Shown here: positions 58,773-64,000 of the stretch, piece by piece
How positions within the stretch are numbered: the first letter of the stretch is position 1
Layout of the letters: each line of letters starts with the position of its first letter
Origin: Psychromicrobium lacuslunae
GTDB lineage: Bacteria; Actinomycetota; Actinomycetes; Actinomycetales; Micrococcaceae
Direction: 5' to 3'
Assembly (NCBI RefSeq): GCF_000950575.1
Contig: NZ_CP011005.1
Span: 3,286,001-3,350,000, forward strand
Length of the DNA stretch: 64,000 nucleotides
The notes under the pieces: generated by a model
What the model was told of the DNA's origin: nothing
Database searches by the model: none
The model's input: only the letters and a program-made list of their open reading frames with translations
Translations under genes and position numbers: made by a program

Positions 58773-60263
58773 ATGACCAGTCCAACGTGGCAACGGCCGG
58801 ATCCGGGTGCACAGCAAGATTCCGGCAATGATGAAATCGACGTGATTAGCCTTGGCCGACGAGTGCGGCACTTGCGCAAGAGCGCCAATATGACACTCGA
58901 TGATCTGGGGCTAAAAGTCGGCGCGGCACCCTCTTCAGTGAGCCTGATCGAGAACGGCAAGCGCGAGCCGAAACTGAGTCTGCTGCACTCGCTTGCCAAG
59001 GCGCTAGGGGTGAGTATGGAGCAGCTACTGGGCTCCGAACCGCCAAACCGTCGGGCCGCACTTGAAATTGAGTTGGAGCGTGCCCAGCGCGGGGCACTTT
59101 ACGAGTCACTGGGATTGCCAAAAGTCCGCGTCTCTTCGCGGCTTTCAATGGAGGCGCTGGAAGCTCTGGTCGGCTTGCAAGCGGAGCTGGAAAGGCGGCT
59201 TAATGAACAGATCGCTACCCCCGAGGAAGCACGCCGCGCCAACACCGCCTTACGGCTGCAAATGCGCGAGCGGAATAACTACTTCGGTGAATACGAGGCG
59301 GAGGCGGCCAAGGTGCTCAGCGGCGTCGGGTACTCCGGTGGGCCACTTTCACAGCACGTTATCGCGGACATCGCGAATCACTTGGGTTTCACTCTGCATC
59401 ATGTCTCGGATTTGCCGCATTCCACCCGCAGTGTGACCGATTTGAAGAATCGCCGAATTTACCTCACCCAATCGGCTCGCAGCGAGCATGACCCCCGTTC
59501 GGTACTCCTCCAAGCCCTTGGCCACTATGTATTGGGCCACCAGACGCCAACCAGCTACGGCGAATTCCTCGCCCAACGGGTGGCTACCAATTATTTCGCG
59601 GCCGCGCTGTTGTTGCCCGAGAAACAAACCGTTGATTTTTTGCAGCGAGCTAAAGCGGCCAAGAGTATCGCGGTTGAGGATATCCGAGATGCTTTCGCGG
59701 TGTCGTATGAGACGGCGGCGCACCGCTTCACCAACCTCGCCACCGAGCATCTGGGCATCCTGACCCATTTTCAGAAGGTTCACGAGAGCGGCATTGTCTA
59801 TAAGGCCTACGAGAACGACGGCGTCACCTTCCCGACCGACCACACCGGCGCCATAGAAGGCCAACCGATTTGTAAGTACTGGACCTCACGCGAGGTTTTC
59901 GATGTCAGCGATAAGTTCAGCGCTTACAACCAGTACACTGACACACCTGCCGGAACGTACTGGTGTACCGCTCGCACCGAGCGTTCCACCGGCGGTGAGT
60001 TCTCCCTGAGCATTGGGGTGCCCTATGCGCACGTGAAATGGTTCCGTGGCCGGGACACCCAAGAGAGATCAAAATCGCGGTGTCCAGACGAATCATGTTG
60101 TAAAAGGCCACCCGCGGCGCTCGCCGGGGAGTGGAGCGGCAATGCTTGGCCGAGCGCTCGCGCCCATTCACATTTATTAGCGGCGATGCCGCCCGGAGTG
60201 TTTCCCGGCGTTGATGAGACCGAGGTTTATAACTTCTTGGCGGCGCACGCTCCCGAGAATTAG
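58773..60263 (+). CDS. ramB: RamB-type regulator of acetate/glyoxylate genes
   Basis: A 496-residue regulator with an N-terminal helix-turn-helix of the XRE type (LRKSANMTLDDLGLKVGAAPSSVSLIE, about 36-62), an IrrE-like central domain (about 155-330, with LGHYVLGHQ instead of HExxH) and a C-terminal short-chain-fatty-acyl region ending in CPDESCC. In C. glutamicum RamB represses aceA/aceB on glucose. Here the gene is divergent from aceA. The mRNA looks leaderless. Direct binding at the palindrome between the genes is inferred. Confidence 0.88.
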   Translation: MTSPTWQRPDPGAQQDSGNDEIDVISLGRRVRHLRKSANMTLDDLGLKVGAAPSSVSLIENGKREPKLSLLHSLAKALGVSMEQLLGSEPPNRRAALEIELERAQRGALYESLGLPKVRVSSRLSMEALEALVGLQAELERRLNEQIATPEEARRANTALRLQMRERNNYFGEYEAEAAKVLSGVGYSGGPLSQHVIADIANHLGFTLHHVSDLPHSTRSVTDLKNRRIYLTQSARSEHDPRSVLLQALGHYVLGHQTPTSYGEFLAQRVATNYFAAALLLPEKQTVDFLQRAKAAKSIAVEDIRDAFAVSYETAAHRFTNLATEHLGILTHFQKVHESGIVYKAYENDGVTFPTDHTGAIEGQPICKYWTSREVFDVSDKFSAYNQYTDTPAGTYWCTARTERSTGGEFSLSIGVPYAHVKWFRGRDTQERSKSRCPDESCCKRPPAALAGEWSGNAWPSARAHSHLLAAMPPGVFPGVDETEVYNFLAAHAPEN

Positions 60264-60327
60264 CCCCAAGGGTTCTCCGACTCGCAATTTTGGCACCGTT
60301 TTCGGACGTCAAAAGAGAGCATGCGCA

Positions 60328-60365
60328 CTTGAGCACCACTTTCCAGGGTGAAAGTGGTGCTCAAG
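60328..60365. terminator. Strong bidirectional hairpin
   Basis: A perfect 15-bp stem, CTTGAGCACCACTTT (60328-60342) and AAAGTGGTGCTCAAG (60351-60365), with an 8-base loop. It lies between the convergent ramB and acyl-CoA dehydrogenase genes. Confidence 0.8.
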
Positions 60366-60391
60366 TAATAGCTATTGGAGGGGGCTTCGGT

Positions 60392-61579
60392 TTAGATGAA
60401 AGCGCTGATCCCGGTCACGTTCTTGCCCACGATCAGGGTGTTCATTTCACGGGAGCCTTCGAAGGAGTAGATCGCCTCGGCGTCCGAAAACAGTTTGGCG
60501 ATTTCGTAGTCAAGGACGATGCCGTTGCCACCAAAGAGCTCGCGGCCAAAGGCTACGGTTTCGCGCATCTTCGAGGTGCAGTACGCCTTAGCCAGGGCGG
60601 CCTGCTCGGGGGTGTCGCGTAATTCCTCGCTCAGTTGAGCGAGCCGGGTGACAATGCCGAACATCGCTGAGATATTGCCGAGCATTTTGACCAGCAGGTC
60701 CTGGATCATCTGGAAGGAAGCGATAGGCTTTCCAAACTGTACCCGAGTGGTGGCGTAGTCGCGGGCCAGTTCATAGGCGCGGATAGAGACTCCGAGTGCT
60801 TGCCAGGCAACGCCGCCACGGGTCGCCCGCAGTACCTCGGCGGTATCTCGGAAGCTATTGATATTTTGCAAGCGGTTGGCTTCCGGCACTCGGACGTTAT
60901 CAAAACTGAGATCCGCGTTCTGCACCGTGCGAAGCGCGATCTTGCCTTCGATCTTGGCCGAACTGAAGCCCGGCATGCCCTTCTCCACCACGAAGCCCTT
61001 GACCTGGTTATCGGCCTCATCGCGTGCCCAAACCACTACTAGATCGGCGAAGGTGCCATTGCCGATCCAGCGCTTCGCGCCGTTGAGAATCCACTCATCG
61101 CCCTCGCGGCGAGCCGTGGTGCGCATACCACCGGAGACGTCGGAGCCGCCCTCCGGCTCGGTCAACGCGAACGCGCCGATCTTCTTCCAGGCGATCATGT
61201 CTGGCAGCCAGCGCTGCCGCTGCTCTTCATCGCCACCGCCGTAGATCGAACCCATTGCTAGGCCGGTGTGCACACCGGAGAAGACCGCGAGTGAGGGATC
61301 CATCCGATTTAGTTCAATGCTCAGAAAACCGGTCATCAGGGCACGGCGTTGCTTACCGGAGGAGGCGAAGCCCGGGAACTGTCCGTCCGCCAGGTTCAGT
61401 TCCGCGAATTTCTCGATCACTTCGAAGGGGAATTCGGTCTTATCCCAAGCGTCTTTGGCGAGCGGCTTGATCTCGCTGTCTAAGAACTCGCGGATTCGGG
61501 CGAGTTCGCCGCGTTCTTCGTCGGTAAGCAGTTCCTCGAAGCCGAAGTAGTCGGGGTTGGTGTTTGCTGGCCTTGCCAT
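60392..61579 (-). CDS. Acyl-CoA dehydrogenase (glutaryl-CoA-dehydrogenase-like)
   Basis: A 395-residue ACAD. FALTEPEGGSDVSGGM contacts FAD and CoA, KRWIGNGTFADLVVVWAR is the strand region, TTRVQFGKPIASFQMIQD the helical part, and YSFEGSREMNTLIVGK carries the catalytic Glu. The Glu-Gly-Ser-x-x-x-Asn form and the SG/NGTF loop are closest to the glutaryl-CoA dehydrogenase branch. ATG 61579 is used; a GTG at 61588 is in frame. It is the last gene of the acyl-CoA operon. Confidence 0.87.
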   Translation of the reverse strand: MARPANTNPDYFGFEELLTDEERGELARIREFLDSEIKPLAKDAWDKTEFPFEVIEKFAELNLADGQFPGFASSGKQRRALMTGFLSIELNRMDPSLAVFSGVHTGLAMGSIYGGGDEEQRQRWLPDMIAWKKIGAFALTEPEGGSDVSGGMRTTARREGDEWILNGAKRWIGNGTFADLVVVWARDEADNQVKGFVVEKGMPGFSSAKIEGKIALRTVQNADLSFDNVRVPEANRLQNINSFRDTAEVLRATRGGVAWQALGVSIRAYELARDYATTRVQFGKPIASFQMIQDLLVKMLGNISAMFGIVTRLAQLSEELRDTPEQAALAKAYCTSKMRETVAFGRELFGGNGIVLDYEIAKLFSDAEAIYSFEGSREMNTLIVGKNVTGISAFI

Positions 61580-61655
61580 GGATATCACGTGCTTTCTGGA
61601 GAGAATTTTTTAGTTCTTGATTGCCAAGGTATGCGAACCGTCTTACTTGGCAGTG

Positions 61656-62582
61656 TTATTCGACAGCGCTTTTCAAGGCGTTATTGACGGCGATTTGTTT
61701 TCGGTCGCGTGCCGCCGCCAGCTTGGCGTAAGCGGCCGCGCCGCTACCGTAGCTGCGTTCAACCTCGTTGATGAGTTTTTCGACGTCGGCTTCGGTAACG
61801 CCGGAGTCATCTCCGGTGAGATTCGCTCCGAGGTGGGCGAACATGTGCCGGATGCCGCCTGGGCCGCCGCCCAGATGGTAGCTCTCGAACGGCCCGATAG
61901 TGGCCCAGCGAGCACCCAGTGAAGCTTTCATCGCGATGTCGAGTTCTTCGACCGTGACCACGCCCTGCAACACCAGGCTGAAGGCTTCTTTGAGCACCAC
62001 GGCTTGTAGCCGGTTGGCGACGAAGCCTTGAACCTCTTTGTGCTCGCGGACCGGCACTTTGCCTAGCGCGCGATAAAAGTCGATGGCAGCCAGGGTCGCG
62101 GATTCGCTGGTGCGTTCGCCCGGTACGATTTCCACCAGCGGCATGAGTTGCGGCGGGTTGAAGGGGTGCGCGATAAGCATCCGGGCAGCTGCCTCCTCGT
62201 CGAGCTGTGCGGCGATCAGGGTAGCGACAATGCCGGAACTCGAGGAGGTGAGTAGGGCATGCTTTGGCGCCGCGGCAGCGATCTCGGCAAAGAGCTGTTG
62301 TTTGAACTCGAGCCGTTCCGGACCGTTCTCCTGGACCAGATCGGCTTCGGCAACAGCCTCGGCGAGCGAGGCAGAGATGCTGATTTTTGCCAGCAAGGCT
62401 TCAGCTGAAGTGCCCAGTGAAGCCGCCAGCTCTGGCATTGAATCGCGGACGACGTCGGCTAGGTCCGGCCGCGGATCACTCACCGTGACGTTCAGCCCAG
62501 CATTGGCGAAAAGCGCGGTCCAGGACAATCCGATGGTGCCTGCACCAACCACGGCGACACTCTTAATCTCTTGAGTACTCAT
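61656..62582 (-). CDS. 3-Hydroxyacyl-CoA dehydrogenase
   Basis: A 308-residue NAD-dependent enzyme of the short 3HCDH type. VAVVGAGTIGLSWTALFANA is the NAD-binding start, SSSSGIVATLI and IAHPFNPPQLMPLVEIVPG contain the catalytic His-Glu region, and the C-terminal helical domain begins GFVANRLQAVVLKEAF. Close relatives include L-carnitine dehydrogenases and lambda-crystallin-like enzymes, so the substrate may be a beta-hydroxy acid other than a straight acyl-CoA. It overlaps the acetoacetate decarboxylase gene by 4 bases. Confidence 0.87.
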   Translation of the reverse strand: MSTQEIKSVAVVGAGTIGLSWTALFANAGLNVTVSDPRPDLADVVRDSMPELAASLGTSAEALLAKISISASLAEAVAEADLVQENGPERLEFKQQLFAEIAAAAPKHALLTSSSSGIVATLIAAQLDEEAAARMLIAHPFNPPQLMPLVEIVPGERTSESATLAAIDFYRALGKVPVREHKEVQGFVANRLQAVVLKEAFSLVLQGVVTVEELDIAMKASLGARWATIGPFESYHLGGGPGGIRHMFAHLGANLTGDDSGVTEADVEKLINEVERSYGSGAAAYAKLAAARDRKQIAVNNALKSAVE

Positions 62583-63343
62583 TTCACAGTTCCTCCCGTA
62601 TTTTTGGCTTCGGCCAGATAGTCGTACACCGGCACTGCGGGGGCCAAACTGAGGTCGGTATTGATATGGCTGGCTGAAATGACCTCCAGTACCGGCAGAT
62701 CGGCCAATGGCGCGAGAACATGTTCGAAGAACTGCAGCCGGGCCGGGCCGGTATAGGCCTCCTTGACGGTAATGTCGGTGATTTCGGTGCGGACCAGCTT
62801 CGTTGAGAGCGGCCTACCGTCGAGATCCGGAATGATTTTGAGCATAAAAGTGGGGACGGTGATCTGGGCCTTAGCCTGTTCGAAATCCAGCGGATAGAAC
62901 TTGTAGCCCATTGTGGCGGTCGCCACCCGGACTGAGCCGTAGTCGAGAGTTCCCAGTAGCGCCCCGGAGTCCACGGTCAGCCCCGGTTTGCCCATCACTT
63001 TCGGGTAGGCGCTGAGCTCGCGTCCGGCTGCAGTGGCCGCGAAATTATCCAAGTACATGGCGTGCAGGTACTCGCCCTTCTCGCCTTGGTAGGAAACCTG
63101 GATGGCCTGCCCAGCCTCAACGTAGGGGCCGTAGGCGGTGGAATCACCCATCTTCATAATTTCGAAACGGACCAGTGGTTCCGCGATCTCTAGCGGCTCT
63201 GGGACGATTGAGCGGAGCACCTCGGCGTCAGTGCGATAGACGATGTTGAGATATTCGCGATTGGTGAACCGGGAGCTGACCGGGGGATAGGCTGGGCTGC
63301 TCAAGGGGGTGGTGATTTGTGCGCGTACTTCGTCGATGTTCAT
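62579..63343 (-). CDS. Acetoacetate decarboxylase family protein
   Basis: A 254-residue ADC-family protein. The LSAYPKVMGKPGL segment (about 120-132) carries the Schiff-base Lys of YPK, preceded by YLHAMYLDN as in clostridial acetoacetate decarboxylase. The neighbouring second Lys that lowers the pKa in the clostridial enzyme is Val here (YPKV instead of PKK), so the activity may be on a different 2-keto or 3-keto acid. It lies between enoyl-CoA hydratase and hydroxyacyl-CoA dehydrogenase genes, suggesting degradation of a ketone-body-like intermediate. Confidence 0.85.
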   Translation of the reverse strand: MNIDEVRAQITTPLSSPAYPPVSSRFTNREYLNIVYRTDAEVLRSIVPEPLEIAEPLVRFEIMKMGDSTAYGPYVEAGQAIQVSYQGEKGEYLHAMYLDNFAATAAGRELSAYPKVMGKPGLTVDSGALLGTLDYGSVRVATATMGYKFYPLDFEQAKAQITVPTFMLKIIPDLDGRPLSTKLVRTEITDITVKEAYTGPARLQFFEHVLAPLADLPVLEVISASHINTDLSLAPAVPVYDYLAEAKNTGGTVK

Positions 63344-63349
63344 GATTGC

Positions 63350-64000
63350 CTACTTCCCAGTCCATTGAGGCGCCCGGCGCTCGGTGAAGGCTTTGATGCC
63401 TTCCGCGACGTCGGCGGACTTCATGAGCTTTTGAATTTCTGTTGCCTGGGCGGTGAAAGCCTCAGATTCAGGGACCGAAGCCGCGATTCTGCTAACTTTC
63501 TTCACGGCGGCCAAGGCTAGCGGCGCATTCTGACTGATCACGGTGGCAAGTTCGAGCGCGGCGGCCAAGGCATGGCCCGTTTCGGTGACCCGATTCGCTA
63601 GGCCGAGTTCTTGGGCGCGACTCGCATCAATACTGGAACCGGTGAGCAACAACTCCATCGCCAGCTGGTGCGGGATGCGCTGTGGCAGCCGAATCACCCC
63701 GCCGCCGCCAGCAATGAGTCCACGGGTGACTTCGGGCAAGCCGAGAGTAGCGCCCTCGGCTACCACGATCAGATCGCAATTGAGAGCTATTTCCAGACCG
63801 CCGCCCAGCGCGTAGCCCTCGATGGCAGCGATCAATGGTTTGCTGGTGGTAGCCTCGACAAACCCTGCGAAGCCCTTGCCCGGCACATTGACCCTTTCGC
63901 CGCTGGCGGCCGCTTTCAGGTCCATCCCGGCGCAGAAGGTGCCGTCTGCGCCGGTTACTACGCCAACCCGAAGCTCGTCGTCATGCTCAAGCCGATCGAG
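63350..64000 (-). CDS. Enoyl-CoA hydratase/isomerase, C-terminal part (runs off right edge)
   Basis: The minus-strand frame is open from the window edge for 216 codons. VVTGADGTFCAGMDLKAA is the oxyanion-hole block of crotonases, AIEGYALGGGLEIALNCDL the second, and GLPEVTRGLIAGGGGVIRL holds the catalytic Glu position. An ATG at 63925 lies inside this conserved core, so the real start is beyond 64000. It is upstream of the decarboxylase gene by 6 bases and begins the acyl-CoA operon as far as visible. Confidence 0.92.
   Translation of the reverse strand, partial: LDRLEHDDELRVGVVTGADGTFCAGMDLKAAASGERVNVPGKGFAGFVEATTSKPLIAAIEGYALGGGLEIALNCDLIVVAEGATLGLPEVTRGLIAGGGGVIRLPQRIPHQLAMELLLTGSSIDASRAQELGLANRVTETGHALAAALELATVISQNAPLALAAVKKVSRIAASVPESEAFTAQATEIQKLMKSADVAEGIKAFTERRAPQWTGK

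Overview
The window is one chromosomal stretch of a high-GC Gram-positive bacterium, most likely a Micrococcaceae actinobacterium (Arthrobacter, Psychromicrobium or Renibacterium type). The pointers are GC near 60 percent by eye, GTG and TTG starts, -10 boxes placed 6 to 8 bases before the start codon of many regulators (leaderless messages), the SRP RNA - gluQ - dnaX - recR block, a LytR_C protein, and a glyoxylate shunt beside a RamB-type regulator. The genus is inference.

Layout. 1-4.6 kb: end of an amino-acid permease, a CPA1 antiporter, aspartokinase (lysC) with a visible internal start for a beta subunit, and ribokinase. 4.7-7.1 kb: an efflux pump and hydrolase operon divergent from a MerR regulator across a perfect 8-bp-arm operator. 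7.2-12.9 kb: a DUF3626 protein, a TPR protein, recR, dnaX, gluQ and SRP RNA. 13.1-15.9 kb: tRNA-Ser(GGA) followed by a small integrase-less island. The island holds a DNA methyltransferase and a NotI-family endonuclease, and a 16-bp copy of the tRNA 3' end closes it. A Phd/YefM-RelE toxin-antitoxin pair follows. 16.6-24 kb: small metabolic and stress genes, including a MarR-controlled drug pump with two oxidoreductases, a glutathione peroxidase and a LytR_C membrane protein.

24.3-45.7 kb is the most interesting part, a surface-polysaccharide locus made of two converging operons. The plus-strand operon encodes a Wzx flippase fused to a Wzz-like copolymerase domain, two glycosyltransferases and a Wzy-type polymerase; one more glycosyltransferase of lower GC follows on its own. 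The minus-strand operon is nine tightly packed genes: initiating sugar-phosphate transferase, glycosyltransferase, lipoprotein esterase, carrier protein, acyl-CoA-dehydrogenase-like flavoprotein, class-II-synthetase-like amino acid:[carrier protein] ligase, DUF1839 protein, GH2 glycosidase, and a tandem alpha/beta-hydrolase with an Arg and a Cys at the nucleophile positions. I infer that an amino acid is loaded on the carrier protein, possibly oxidised there, and placed on or near the glycan. Upstream lie a GGDEF-like protein and an ECF sigma factor fused to a zinc anti-sigma motif, membrane segments and a Pro/Ser/Thr-rich outer domain.

45.7-64 kb is catabolic: a ROK-controlled sugar or inositol-like operon (two Gfo/Idh/MocA dehydrogenases and an isomerase), a DsbA-like protein, a CocE hydrolase, a PadR-controlled FAD monooxygenase, malate synthase and isocitrate lyase with divergent ramB, and an acyl-CoA/acetoacetate operon (acyl-CoA dehydrogenase, 3-hydroxyacyl-CoA dehydrogenase, acetoacetate decarboxylase, enoyl-CoA hydratase) that runs off the right edge. 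No rRNA, CRISPR array, insertion sequence or prophage was seen.
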